64,000 nucleotides of DNA from Methanocalculus taiwanensis (GCF_024372745.1 NZ_VOTZ01000002.1:124001-188000), one strand, 5' to 3'. Counted from the stretch's first letter, positions 39,552-48,487 are shown. Notes: generated by a model not told the origin, from the sequence alone. Numbers and translations are program-made.

Positions 39552-41104
39552 GCCAGTATGCAGCATTATTACTGGCAATACCCCTGATTGCGGCATTTGC
39601 GATGCCACTTTTTGGTTTGATAGGAAAGAAGATCCGCAACTCATGGGCAATTCTCACGATGCTCGCCACAGTTGCCGCTGCCCTCATCCTTGTCTGGGAA
39701 GTGCTGACACAGGGGACGATCATCTACGCCTTCGGCGCAGTCGATCCATCGCTCACCATACCATTTGATTCCGGTGGGGTGCCGATTCGGATCCTCTTTG
39801 TGATCGATGCGATGTCGGCATTCATGATCCTGACAGCAGCAATCATGATGTTTGCTGCGACCCTGTACTCGATCTCAAGTGAGTCGGAGCAGACCGGACA
39901 GGACGGATACTATGCCCTCCTCTTCCTGCTGATGGCCGGTATATTTGGAATGGTCTCAACAGGAGATCTCTTCAACTTCTTCGTCTTCCTCGAGATCAAC
40001 TCCCTCGCCGGTGCAGCACTTGCCGCATATAGGATCAAAGGCGGTGTCGCGGTTGAAGGGGGCCTGAAGTATGCGTTCATCTCGACTGTGTCAGGCCTCT
40101 TTTTCCTCATTGCAGTCGGGATGCTCTATGGCCAGTACAACTCGCTCAATATCGCCTATATAGCCTCCGTGATAGATTTTACCGGGCTCTCACTCGTAGC
40201 AGTTGTACTGATGATCGTCTCGCTCGCAATGAAGTCAGGATCTGTCCCGATGCACTTCTGGACACCGGATACCTATTCAAGTGCACCGTCATCAATTACA
40301 GCACTCCTGATTGTCTCCAGTATGGCAAGCCTCTATGCGATCTTCCGAATCGCATTCAGCCTGTTTGGGCTGACGATGAACGTGGTGACCGTCGGATGGG
40401 TGATCATCATCCTGGGTATTCTCTCGATGTTCATCGGCGTCTCAATGGCGCTCCCGCAGAAGGATGTGAAACGCCTCATGGCATACCACTCCGTCTCACA
40501 GATCGGATACATGCTTGTTGGTCTTGGCGTCGGTCTCGCGGTGCTTGGAGATCAGCAGATGCTTGCACAGTTTGGGGTTGTCGCGATGGAGGGAGGAATC
40601 TTTCATATCATAAACTATGCCCTCTACAAGGGCCTCCTCTTCCTGATCGCAGGCGCTGTCATCTACCGGTGTGGAACCGCAAATCTAAACGAACTCGGCG
40701 GCCTCGGTCATTCGATGAAATGGACGATGGGCTTCTTCATCATTGCAGCACTTGCCATTGCAGGTATCCCGCCCTTTAACGGGTTTGCCTCTAAACTGAT
40801 GATCTATGAATCGGTCTTCGTATTCAACCCCTTCATCGCGGTGATCGCTATGGTGGTCTCGATCATGACGCTGGCATCTTTTGTCAAGGTCTTCCACTCG
40901 ATGTTTATGGGGCCAAAACTTCCTCAATATGAAACAGTAAAGGAAGTGCCGATGCCGATGCTCATTGGAATGGGTCTGCTTGCAGTACTAATCATCCTCT
41001 TCGGGCTCTTCCCGGATCTCGTTGTGAATACGCTCGTTGAACCGGCTGCACTGGCATTGATTGACAGATCAGGTTATATTACCTCAGTCATGGGAGGGAT
41101 CTGA
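39548..41104 (+). CDS. mbhH: Membrane-bound hydrogenase subunit MbhH (MrpD/NuoN-like antiporter)
   Basis: A 518-residue, roughly 14-helix antiporter-like subunit. Helix 5 carries the key Glu (FFVFLEINSLAGAALA), helix 7 the Lys (SLAMKSGSVPMHFWTPD), and the later FASKLMIYES holds the distal Lys. AYHSVSQIGYMLVGLGVG is the family motif. It translocates H+ or Na+ driven by hydrogenase chemistry. Confidence 0.92.
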   Translation: MSQYAALLLAIPLIAAFAMPLFGLIGKKIRNSWAILTMLATVAAALILVWEVLTQGTIIYAFGAVDPSLTIPFDSGGVPIRILFVIDAMSAFMILTAAIMMFAATLYSISSESEQTGQDGYYALLFLLMAGIFGMVSTGDLFNFFVFLEINSLAGAALAAYRIKGGVAVEGGLKYAFISTVSGLFFLIAVGMLYGQYNSLNIAYIASVIDFTGLSLVAVVLMIVSLAMKSGSVPMHFWTPDTYSSAPSSITALLIVSSMASLYAIFRIAFSLFGLTMNVVTVGWVIIILGILSMFIGVSMALPQKDVKRLMAYHSVSQIGYMLVGLGVGLAVLGDQQMLAQFGVVAMEGGIFHIINYALYKGLLFLIAGAVIYRCGTANLNELGGLGHSMKWTMGFFIIAALAIAGIPPFNGFASKLMIYESVFVFNPFIAVIAMVVSIMTLASFVKVFHSMFMGPKLPQYETVKEVPMPMLIGMGLLAVLIILFGLFPDLVVNTLVEPAALALIDRSGYITSVMGGI

Positions 41105-41105
41105 A

Positions 41106-41453
41106 ATGGATTTTACTGCAACCCTTGTTACCGGAACAGGATTCTGGAATCCGATCATCTGGATTCTGGCGTTTCTGATCACATTCATCGTAGCATACCT
41201 GATCTGGAGGAGCGGGGTTTCAACATACCAGAAAGGGACAGAACAGGTAAAACCATACCTCTCAGGCAATGCAGAGCCTGATAAAAACGCGGTGCATATC
41301 CGTGGTGGAAACCTCTACTGGGGATTCACCGAAGGATTGAAAGGGTATTATTCCCGCCTGATACCCCTCCATACGGGCGATCTGAATGACTATATGCTCT
41401 GGTACTTCGGTGTTGTTATTGCCGTCTTCGCACTGGTGGTGATCTTCCTATGA
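41106..41453 (+). CDS. mbhI: Membrane-bound hydrogenase subunit MbhI
   Basis: A 115-residue protein starting MDFTATLVTGTGFWNP with two membrane segments, at each end, flanking a soluble stretch (YLSGNAEPDKNAVHIRGGN, GLKGYYSRL). It corresponds to the C-terminal part of large antiporter subunits, split off as in Pyrococcus mbhI, and links the antiporter and hydrogenase arms. The in-frame start at 41061 lies inside mbhH and is not used. Overlaps mbhJ by four bases. Confidence 0.85.
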   Translation: MDFTATLVTGTGFWNPIIWILAFLITFIVAYLIWRSGVSTYQKGTEQVKPYLSGNAEPDKNAVHIRGGNLYWGFTEGLKGYYSRLIPLHTGDLNDYMLWYFGVVIAVFALVVIFL

Positions 41454-41884
41454 CACTCTCTCCATCTTTCAAACGATCGCTCTGGGTATTCCATTTCAAT
41501 ACCGGATCCTGCAATGGATGTGATATCGAGATCGTGGCAACGATCACCCCGCGCTATGATCCTGAACGTTTCGGCGTGAGACTGGTTGGATCTCCAAAGC
41601 ATGCGGATGTCCTCCTCGTTACAGGACCGGTGACAAAGAAGATGGCACCGAGGCTTAGGCGTGTATACGAACAGATGCCTTCACCAAAGGTCGTGATGTG
41701 CATCGGATCATGCGGGCAGTCCGGGGGTGTCTTCTATGATTCATACAACCTGGATGGCCCGGTCGATGATGTCATCCCTGTGGATGTCTATGTCCCCGGC
41801 TGTCCTCCCCGGCCTGAAGCGATCATCTACGGTGTCGTAACCGCACTCACAAAACTTGAACGGATAGAACGAGGTGAAGAATGA
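41450..41884 (+). CDS. mbhJ: Membrane-bound hydrogenase small subunit MbhJ
   Basis: A 144-residue NuoB-like small subunit with proximal [4Fe-4S] ligands C21 and C24 ([10 protein letters not shown]), C88 in IGSCGQSGG and C118 in VPGCPPRPEA. It is about half identical by eye to EhaN at the other end of the window, sharing [10 protein letters not shown] and PGCPPRP. Overlaps mbhI and mbhK by four bases. Confidence 0.92.
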   Translation: MTLSPSFKRSLWVFHFNTGSCNGCDIEIVATITPRYDPERFGVRLVGSPKHADVLLVTGPVTKKMAPRLRRVYEQMPSPKVVMCIGSCGQSGGVFYDSYNLDGPVDDVIPVDVYVPGCPPRPEAIIYGVVTALTKLERIERGEE

Positions 41885-42567
41885 ACGAGACGATACTGAC
41901 ACCACAGGAACTGATCGACCGGTTCACCACAGCATTTGGCAAATCGATCTCAGATCAAAGAATACAGATCAGGGCAGAAGGTGTAAAGAAGATCCAGAAT
42001 TCCAATATCTGGATGACCATCACCCGTGATATACTGAAGCCGGCAATCTCCATGTTAAAGGAGATCTCCTATCCACACCTCTCGGTCATTTCAGGCTGGG
42101 ATGTTGGAGAGGAGCTTCGCATGCAGTACATTTTCTCGATATACTTCGGGGAGCGGCATGGTGAGTACATGGTGATCTTCACAGTTCCCCTGACAAAAGA
42201 CGACCTCGTGCTCCCGACCATCAGTGACCTCATACCCGGAGCCCTCTTCACCGAGCGGGAGAAGCAGGAGATGTTCGGTGTAACAATTCAGGATATCCCG
42301 GATGGAAGGCGCCTCTTCCTGCCAGAGGACTTCCCCGAGGGGGTGTATCCGCTCAGAAAGGATGAGACCGGCGTTCCGGATTCTATGATCAAGCATCTCT
42401 GGCAGGTGAAACGGCCAACTGATCGCCCGGCACCACCGGTGACCGAAAGAGAAGAAGAGCCAAAAGCCGGTGCCGAAGACACAAAGGTGAAGAAAGAAGA
42501 GAAGAAAGGTGAGAATCCACCGCCTGAAGGGAAAAAGCCTGAAGCGGAGGTGAAGTCGGATGAGTGA
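41881..42567 (+). CDS. mbhK: Membrane-bound hydrogenase subunit MbhK (NuoC-like) with charged tail
   Basis: A 228-residue protein. Residues 1-180 are the NuoC-like domain (LSVISGWDVGEE, FTEREKQEMFGVTIQDIPD, RLFLPEDFPEGVYPLRKDE). Residues 185-228 form an almost wholly Lys/Glu/Pro tail with no defined fold, longer than needed for the core. The Eha part of this window has no equivalent. Overlaps mbhL by eight bases. Confidence 0.88.
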   Translation: MNETILTPQELIDRFTTAFGKSISDQRIQIRAEGVKKIQNSNIWMTITRDILKPAISMLKEISYPHLSVISGWDVGEELRMQYIFSIYFGERHGEYMVIFTVPLTKDDLVLPTISDLIPGALFTEREKQEMFGVTIQDIPDGRRLFLPEDFPEGVYPLRKDETGVPDSMIKHLWQVKRPTDRPAPPVTEREEEPKAGAEDTKVKKEEKKGENPPPEGKKPEAEVKSDE

Positions 42568-43798
42568 AGGAACTCCAACAAAGAAAGCGCCATATGTCGT
42601 TCCGATTGGCCCGATACATCCGGCACTGAAAGAACCGGTGCAGTTCCTCTTTGATATGGAAGGGGAGGTCGTCAAGAAAGCGGATTTTGCTCCCGGACAG
42701 GCACACCGTGGGATCGAATGGATGGGAATGCGGAGAAACCCGATCCAGATCATCCACATGACCGATCGGATCTGCGGAATCTGCGGTGTCACCCACTCAT
42801 TTGCATTTGCACGGGCAATCGAACAGATTGTTGATATCGAAGTCCCGGCACATGCCGAATACATCAGGGTGATCATCGCCGAGTTTGAGCGGATTCAGTC
42901 CCATCTTCTCTGGGCGGGAGTAGCGGCCCATGAACTTGGGTTTGACACCCTCTTCTATCTCGCATGGCGGGTCCGCGAAGAGGCAATGGATGTGATCGAA
43001 TACATCACAGGCAACCGGGTGAACTACGGTCTGATTCAGGTGGGCGGTGTAAGAAGGGATATTACTCCGGAACAGCACCCGACTATTCAGAAATGCCTTG
43101 ACGGGTATCGCGATCTCCTCGGGAAGATGCTGAATCTCTTCCTCAAGGATACCACAATTGCGATCAGGTGCAAAGATTGTGGCCTGCTATCGTTTGAAGA
43201 GGCGCGGAACCTCTGCACAGTCGGTCCAACCGCACGTGCATCCGGCGTTCCAAAGGATGTGCGGGTGGATTATCCATACTCGGCATATGGTGATCTTGAT
43301 ATCTCCCCGATTCTGCCAACTGCCTATGGGGGTGATATCAACGGGGATGTATATGACCGGATCGTAGTGCGTCTGCTCGAGGTTGCGCAGTCTGTTGAGA
43401 TCATCGAGACCTGTCTAAAGGAGATGCCGGAAGGGCCGATACTCTGGGAGCCGAAGCTGCCGAAGTTGTTATCTGCCTGCAAGAAGGCCCAGGGTGAGGC
43501 GGTCGGGCGACACGAAGCGCCACGAGGCGAATGCCTCCACTATGTAGCGATGGACGGCCATGAAGCTCCTGCCATGTGGAAGGTGAAGGCATCCAGCTAC
43601 AGCAACCTCCACTCGTGGATACCGATGCTCGAAGGCGAACAGCTTGCCGATGTTCCGATCATCGTCGCCTCGATCGATCCCTGCCTCTCCTGCACTGACA
43701 GGGTCGCCGTTATCCGTGGTGCAAAGCGGGATCTGATGACAAAGGAAGATCTCCATCAGCTCTCGGTTGAGAAGACACGGAGGATACAGGGATGCTGA
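42560..43798 (+). CDS. mbhL: Membrane-bound [NiFe] hydrogenase large subunit MbhL
   Basis: The 412-residue catalytic subunit. Nickel ligands are C72 and C75 (RICGICGVTHSF) and C375 and C378 (DPCLSCTDR). In contrast to EhaO, about 34 residues follow the last cysteine, a candidate C-terminal extension for proteolytic maturation, and a maturation protease gene lies at the end of the operon. It oxidises reduced ferredoxin to make H2, or the reverse, coupled to ion movement. Overlaps mbhM by seven bases. Confidence 0.93.
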   Translation: MSEGTPTKKAPYVVPIGPIHPALKEPVQFLFDMEGEVVKKADFAPGQAHRGIEWMGMRRNPIQIIHMTDRICGICGVTHSFAFARAIEQIVDIEVPAHAEYIRVIIAEFERIQSHLLWAGVAAHELGFDTLFYLAWRVREEAMDVIEYITGNRVNYGLIQVGGVRRDITPEQHPTIQKCLDGYRDLLGKMLNLFLKDTTIAIRCKDCGLLSFEEARNLCTVGPTARASGVPKDVRVDYPYSAYGDLDISPILPTAYGGDINGDVYDRIVVRLLEVAQSVEIIETCLKEMPEGPILWEPKLPKLLSACKKAQGEAVGRHEAPRGECLHYVAMDGHEAPAMWKVKASSYSNLHSWIPMLEGEQLADVPIIVASIDPCLSCTDRVAVIRGAKRDLMTKEDLHQLSVEKTRRIQGC

Positions 43799-44802
43799 GT
43801 ATGGATATACTGCTGGTTACCATTCTGGCTGCAATCGGCCTCTCGATCATCGGAATTGCTCTTGGGCTCATCCTCCTTGGAATCGACCGGCGGATCTCGG
43901 CCCGGATGCAGGCCCGGATCGGCCCTCCGCTCCGGCAGCCATTTATTGATCTGAAAAAATTACTTTCAAAAGAGAATGTCATCCCCGAGAATGCGATCCC
44001 GTCGCTCTTCAATGCTGCTCCGATCGTGGCGCTCGCCTCATCGATAGTGGTGCTTCTATACCTCCCAATCGGCTCGATGATGCCGATCCTCGGCGGCTAT
44101 GGCGATCTGATCCTGGTGATGTACCTCCTCGCGGTTCCCGCACTTGCGATGGTTGCAGGAGGGTTTGCCTCCGGATCACCGTATGCAACCGTCGGTGCAC
44201 AGCGTGAGATGGTGAGCATGATCGCATACGAGTTACCGCTAGCTTCTATTGTTATTGCGGTTGCCTGGCTCCTCTATTCATCAGGAGTTGCCGATCCCTT
44301 CGCACTCACCAGTATTGTGGCAAACCCGATCTGGTCACTGGTCGGTCCCCTCGGGGTGGTGGGGCTCATCATTCTGCTCCTCACCTTTGCCTGGGTCTCA
44401 CCAGCCGAGCTCTCGAAGATCCCCTTTGACACACCTGAAGCTGAGACCGAACTTGCCGGTGGGGTGCTTGTCGAGTATTCAGGCAAAAACCTCGGTCTTT
44501 TCACCGTTGCACAGGGTGTGAAGACGCTTGTGATGGGCGGGCTTGCGGTTGCAATCTTCTTCCCATGGAATCTCTCGCCACTGTTTGGGCTTACAGGCTA
44601 TGTTGCCCTTACAGTAGATGCTGCATTCTTCTTTGCAAAGGTGATTCTCCTGATGATCCTCTCGGTTACGGTGATCAGGACCGGGCTTGCCAGGTTCAGG
44701 ATCACCCACGTCGTCACCCTCTTCTGGGTCTGGCTTGGCGTGGCCGGGCTCTTTGGGCTCTCGCTTGTGATCCTTGATTCGGTGCTTAGGGGGTGGTTCT
44801 AA
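43792..44802 (+). CDS. mbhM: Membrane-bound hydrogenase subunit MbhM (NuoH-like)
   Basis: A 336-residue protein with about eight membrane helices. It has the NuoH signatures: RMQARIGPPLRQPFIDLKK early, SAGELSK-like SPAELSKIPFDTPEAETEL with the conserved Glu residues, and GGVLVEYSGKNLGLF. It anchors the hydrogenase module to the membrane arm. The next gene starts one base after its stop. Confidence 0.92.
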   Translation: MLSMDILLVTILAAIGLSIIGIALGLILLGIDRRISARMQARIGPPLRQPFIDLKKLLSKENVIPENAIPSLFNAAPIVALASSIVVLLYLPIGSMMPILGGYGDLILVMYLLAVPALAMVAGGFASGSPYATVGAQREMVSMIAYELPLASIVIAVAWLLYSSGVADPFALTSIVANPIWSLVGPLGVVGLIILLLTFAWVSPAELSKIPFDTPEAETELAGGVLVEYSGKNLGLFTVAQGVKTLVMGGLAVAIFFPWNLSPLFGLTGYVALTVDAAFFFAKVILLMILSVTVIRTGLARFRITHVVTLFWVWLGVAGLFGLSLVILDSVLRGWF

Positions 44803-45204
44803 ATGGCTCTTCCGATGATTCGGGAGATCTTCGCGCAGGTCTTCAAGAGACCGGCGACAAACCCTTTCCCGGCACGGTTCCTCCCGCCATCAGTGACCGA
44901 ATTCTTAAAAAAAGTGGGTGCTGGTGAAGCCACAATCAACCCCCCGGTTGCGACACCCCCAAACTTCCGCGGCAAGATCGTCTATGACCGGGACGGCTGT
45001 ATCGGATGCAATCTCTGTATCCGGGTCTGCCCCGCACATGCAATCGAGTTCATTCCTGAGACGAAACGGATCAGGATTTATGTGGCACAATGCATCTTCT
45101 GTTCCCAGTGTAATGACATATGCCCAAAAGGTGTCCTCACCATGAGTCCGGAGTTCCTGCTCGCAACAGAGGACCGGTTTGCCGAGAGCCAGATTGTGGA
45201 ATAA
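44803..45204 (+). CDS. mbhN: Membrane-bound hydrogenase ferredoxin subunit MbhN (NuoI-like)
   Basis: A 133-residue protein with two [4Fe-4S] motifs (CIGCNLCIRVCP and CIFCSQCNDICP) after an N-terminal membrane-associated segment (FAQVFKRPATNPFPARF). It passes electrons between ferredoxin and MbhJ. Last gene of the operon; its stop TAA directly abuts the stop of the convergent protease gene. Confidence 0.92.
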   Translation: MALPMIREIFAQVFKRPATNPFPARFLPPSVTEFLKKVGAGEATINPPVATPPNFRGKIVYDRDGCIGCNLCIRVCPAHAIEFIPETKRIRIYVAQCIFCSQCNDICPKGVLTMSPEFLLATEDRFAESQIVE

Positions 45205-45660
45205 TCAAAGCCTCTCCAGAGAGGCAGACTCTCCTTTTTTCAGCACTTCGATGAGCGCCTCAGCAGCGGTTTGGACAGCCAGCGAGAGCCCTTCGCCCGG
45301 CTCAGTTGTGGCAGGCTGGATCCCGATGAAGAGGATCGTCTGGATATCAGGCGAGAGATAGTTCATAAGGTGCGAGAGCGGCAGCATATGGGTACCGATA
45401 CTCGTATCATCGATCTGATCGGGAGGGATGATCCGGATACTGCCTGCGGGAAGACCCATATCAGCGGCATCCACAATTATAAGCATGTCCGGCTCCAAAC
45501 GGCGGATCGGGGCGGTGAAGTTCTCGGGAGCTGTTCCACCACAGAAGGGTATCCAGCCATCTGAAGAATAAGTATCATTTCCATCAAATCTTTCAGCGAT
45601 GAAACAACCGACACCATCATCTGAGAGGAGCGTATTTCCGACGCCAAGGATGACCTTCAT
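45205..45660 (-). CDS. Hydrogenase maturation protease (HycI/HyaD family)
   Basis: A 151-residue nickel-sensing endopeptidase that trims the large subunit after nickel insertion. Motifs: GVGNTLLSDDGVG at the N-terminus with the metal-binding Asp, IIVDAADMGLPAGSIRII with the central Asp, and GTHMLPLSHLM with the His. The only large subunit here with a C-terminal extension is MbhL, which makes it the probable client. It converges on mbhN with no base between the two stop codons. A TATA-like ATTATTATTATAC lies about 45 bases upstream. Confidence 0.88.
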   Translation of the reverse strand: MKVILGVGNTLLSDDGVGCFIAERFDGNDTYSSDGWIPFCGGTAPENFTAPIRRLEPDMLIIVDAADMGLPAGSIRIIPPDQIDDTSIGTHMLPLSHLMNYLSPDIQTILFIGIQPATTEPGEGLSLAVQTAAEALIEVLKKGESASLERL

Positions 45661-45982
45661 TGCAGATAGATCTCATACTTCAGGATACAAGAACCTGCGT
45701 TTCTGTGTATAATAATAATCTTAAGCCAATTTTCTTCTCAGGCTACTCCGAGGAGCTTTTAGAAATGAGTGTATAGAGAGAGATGGAATCGACCTGAAAG
45801 CGCTTGTTGACATTGACAGGAATCAAGGTCATGTATCCCGGACGAGTAGATCAGCGACCCTTACGTACAGAACCCGGCCGATTTGTTCCGTCAGATAGTA
45901 TCAGGGGGATACACGACATCCAGAGGTGGCGCCCACCCCTGAATCTTACATCCTGAGGGATTTAGTGCTCCTCCGTACCCTG
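45661..45982. other. Spacer with hairpin, about 320 bases
   Basis: Apart from the promoter of the protease gene (about 45700-45720) I see no gene. A stem GGTGG-CGC-CCACC (45925-45937) lies 46 bases past the epimerase stop on the minus strand and could be a transcript-end structure, although no T-run follows. The remaining sequence shows no family similarity. Confidence 0.45.
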
Positions 45983-46918
45983 CTAGTGCGCATGCTGCTC
46001 CACAAACCATGCAACCGTAGCAGCAAGCCCTTCTTCCAGCGTATATGCAGGTTCATATTCAAAAGCTGTTTTAGCCCGTGAGATATCCGCCAGGGAATCA
46101 CGGATATCTCCTTCCCGGATCGGCTCATAGGTCGGTTTTGCATGGGTGCCGATGATCTTCATCAGGATCTCCGCGAGTTCGTTTAAGCTGATCCGCTTTC
46201 CGCAGGCGATGTTGTATATACCCGTTGCTTCGCTCTCCATCGCCTTCACATTCGCCTGGATGACATCTTTGATGAAGGTGAAGTCCCGGGTCTGGCCGCC
46301 GTCGCCATAGATGATCGGCGGTTTCCCCTCAAGCAGCCGGGTGATAAACTTCGGGATCACCGCAGCGTACTCGGATGATGGATCCTGCCGCGGCCCGAAG
46401 ACATTGAAGTACCTGAGAAAGACCGTCTGAATCCCATACAATTCATAAAAGACCTTCCCATAGTACTCATCTGCAAGCTTTGAGACCGCATAGGGGGAGA
46501 GGGGGTTTGGACTCATCCCCTCCTCCTTCGGCAGGGTCGGGGTATCCCCATATACCGAGGAGGAAGATGCGGTAACTACCTTCCGGACACCATTCTCCTT
46601 TGCCGCATGGAGCAGCACCAGTGTGCCGGTTATATTCGCTTCATTCGTCGTCAGGGGATCCTTCACAGAGCGGGGGACAGATGGGATCGCCGCCTGGTGA
46701 AAAATACCGTCAACACCGCGGGTAATCTCCTGCATCAGCTCAATATCGGTGATGCTCCCTTCAATGAAGGTGACATTTTTGTGCTCACGGAGATCAGCCA
46801 CATTCGCGGATCTGCCGGTTGCGAAGTTATCGATAATGGTGATATCATGATCCTCTGCCAGGTGATCTGCCAGGTTCGAGCCGATGAACCCGGCACCGCC
46901 GGTGATGAGATAGCGCAT
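45983..46918 (-). CDS. NAD-dependent sugar-nucleotide epimerase/dehydratase (UDP-glucose 4-epimerase-like)
   Basis: About 311 residues starting MRYLITGGAGFIGSNLADHL, the NAD-binding Rossmann motif. The extended SDR active site follows: Ser/Thr in TASSSSVYGDTP and YxxxK in SPYAVSKLADEYYG. Substrate-binding NVFGPRQDPSSEYAAVIPKF resembles the GalE/Gne branch. It likely provides galactose or N-acetylgalactosamine-type sugars for surface glycans. The ATG at 46918 is preferred to a TTG eight codons upstream. No glycosyltransferases are adjacent. Confidence 0.85.
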   Translation of the reverse strand: MRYLITGGAGFIGSNLADHLAEDHDITIIDNFATGRSANVADLREHKNVTFIEGSITDIELMQEITRGVDGIFHQAAIPSVPRSVKDPLTTNEANITGTLVLLHAAKENGVRKVVTASSSSVYGDTPTLPKEEGMSPNPLSPYAVSKLADEYYGKVFYELYGIQTVFLRYFNVFGPRQDPSSEYAAVIPKFITRLLEGKPPIIYGDGGQTRDFTFIKDVIQANVKAMESEATGIYNIACGKRISLNELAEILMKIIGTHAKPTYEPIREGDIRDSLADISRAKTAFEYEPAYTLEEGLAATVAWFVEQHAH

Positions 46919-46970
46919 GGAGATTAATTTGGATTTTGTCAATGAAAAAACCTCTGAAAGAACGCTTCAC

Positions 46971-47690
46971 TCAAGGATTATCTTCGCCCCGGCTGAGATG
47001 GAGAAGCGGCAGTAAGAGAAATACAAACCCGCACCAGATGAGGGCGAGTGCACAGATGAAGGGATCTCCACCCGAGACGATTGGGTAAAAAAGGCTGGAT
47101 CCGATCGAATCCAGGCGAACGAGCACAAAAATACCAATCCCGATTGTCCCCATCCCGATGGCTGTCATGCAGGGCCATCTGATCTGACGGATAAATGAGA
47201 GGGGCGTACGTGATCCGGCAAACCACTCTCCAAGGATCAGAATGCTGATTGCGATCAACAGAACAAACGCCAGCCATTCCTGCGGAGAAGCCAGTTCACG
47301 CCAGAAAGAGCTGTAGAAATAGCTATTGTAATCACCAATCGGAAACGGGCCATAGAGGGGAAAGTAGAAGGTGTTTGGGATCTCCCACATCGAATCCAGC
47401 ACCAGGTGAAGAAGAACTCCGATACCAAGTCCAAAACATATTATAGAACCCCTGTATTTCCACTGGAAAAACGCCAAAATGAGAATAATTACTAGAAATA
47501 TAAGCGAATGCCCGATAATTCTTCCATACCCGATCGTCTCGGCAAAGATGATATGCCCAAGCGGCTTATCGATCAGATCGGGGAGGATGCTCCCAACTGC
47601 AACCGGAAGAAACCAGCGGCGTGACTTCAAGACCTCTGAAAGAAAGAGACCGGTTGCCACACCCACAAGCAGATGAAAGAAGAAGAACAT
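46971..47690 (-). CDS. Membrane-bound metal-dependent hydrolase-like protein (YdjM/DUF457 type)
   Basis: A 239-residue protein with six to seven membrane segments. The pattern H-x(n)-LPDLIDKPLGH near residue 40 and IGHSLIF, HLVLDSMWEIP near 100 corresponds to the His/Asp residues of the YdjM/LexA-binding inner-membrane hydrolase family. Function in archaea is unknown; lipid or phosphate metabolism is possible. It is followed on the same strand by the epimerase gene 52 bases downstream, so they may be cotranscribed. Confidence 0.7.
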   Translation of the reverse strand: MFFFFHLLVGVATGLFLSEVLKSRRWFLPVAVGSILPDLIDKPLGHIIFAETIGYGRIIGHSLIFLVIILILAFFQWKYRGSIICFGLGIGVLLHLVLDSMWEIPNTFYFPLYGPFPIGDYNSYFYSSFWRELASPQEWLAFVLLIAISILILGEWFAGSRTPLSFIRQIRWPCMTAIGMGTIGIGIFVLVRLDSIGSSLFYPIVSGGDPFICALALIWCGFVFLLLPLLHLSRGEDNP

Positions 47691-47992
47691 CCAATCAGAT
47701 TATCGTCTGTACAGGGCATTAATACTGGCTATTCTTCCGCCGGATCAGAAAGGCCGGATCCAGACTTCGGTGAGATGCGGCATCTCCCATCCCGCCGGAA
47801 ATCGATTCCGATGCAACACCCTCATCATGAAGAGCTATTGAAGCACGTGCAGATGGGGAAGCTGCGAGGGCAATCTTTTGTGGTTCAGGCACCTGTTAAC
47901 CGGTTCTAATAAGGCACAGTCGAAAATCTTTGTTTTCTGAATCAGAATAGAAAGGAGAGAGTTCACTATCGGAGGAATAGAGTATCCGGCAT
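47691..47992. other. Spacer of about 300 bases without a clear gene
   Basis: An open frame on the plus strand (47673-47909) has no ribosome site, signal or recognisable motif and I do not annotate it. The minus strand must hold the promoter of the hydrolase-like gene just upstream of 47690. No repeats or strong hairpins found. Confidence 0.4.
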
Positions 47993-48487
47993 TCAGAAAG
48001 AGATGGTATGGGAGGTTGCCGGAATTCCGGCGACCTGGACAAATGACTCGGTATGGCCATCAGGGAAGGTGAGTGTGGTGAGATCAGGTGTCAAATCGAC
48101 CTGTACAAGTGGTGCAAACCAGTACTTCTCCAGCTCGACAACTGCATAAGAGAAATCAAGCGCAGGAACAGAATACCGAACTCCTTCCTCAGACTCTTTA
48201 AGAGAAGCCAGCCCCTCAACCCTGAATACGGCGCTACCGGAACTTACAGACTTCACATCGACCGGTTTTTTGTATGCCCGCTCAAGCGCTGATCTAAACT
48301 CGTCAGCGGGATTGGCGATCCGTAAAAAGACCGCAAACCGCTCGATCCAGTTAAGTGTGTAATCGAACCTGATATCGGCATCCCCGTTCTCCTGTACAGA
48401 AAGTGCAAGATTATCGGCTGTAAATGCACCTGCGGGCATTGCGAGTGCCAGAGCAAGAAGCAGTATCATCAATGGAATTGATCTCAT
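47993..48487 (-). CDS. Exported hypothetical protein
   Basis: About 164 residues starting MRSIPLMILLLALALAMPAGAF, a cleavable signal peptide. The mature part is a small mixed alpha/beta domain (LALSVQENGDADIRFDYTLN, KPVDVKSVSSGSAVFRVEG) without cysteines. The longer frame (to 48691) overlaps the divergent gene at 48570 and lacks support; an ATG at 48496 is an alternative. No family recognised. It is divergent from the MoxR-type operon and may serve the same envelope process. Confidence 0.65.
   Translation of the reverse strand: MRSIPLMILLLALALAMPAGAFTADNLALSVQENGDADIRFDYTLNWIERFAVFLRIANPADEFRSALERAYKKPVDVKSVSSGSAVFRVEGLASLKESEEGVRYSVPALDFSYAVVELEKYWFAPLVQVDLTPDLTTLTFPDGHTESFVQVAGIPATSHTISF

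Noticed and set aside
37095-41104. Independent Mrp Na+/H+ antiporter operon
   Set aside because: The Mrp-like genes lack separate MrpA and lead without gaps into MbhI-N in the exact Mbh order, so they are the antiporter module of the hydrogenase.
47673-47909. Plus-strand 78-codon open frame
   Set aside because: No ribosome site, promoter or motif, and it starts within the convergent-strand gene. Left unannotated.
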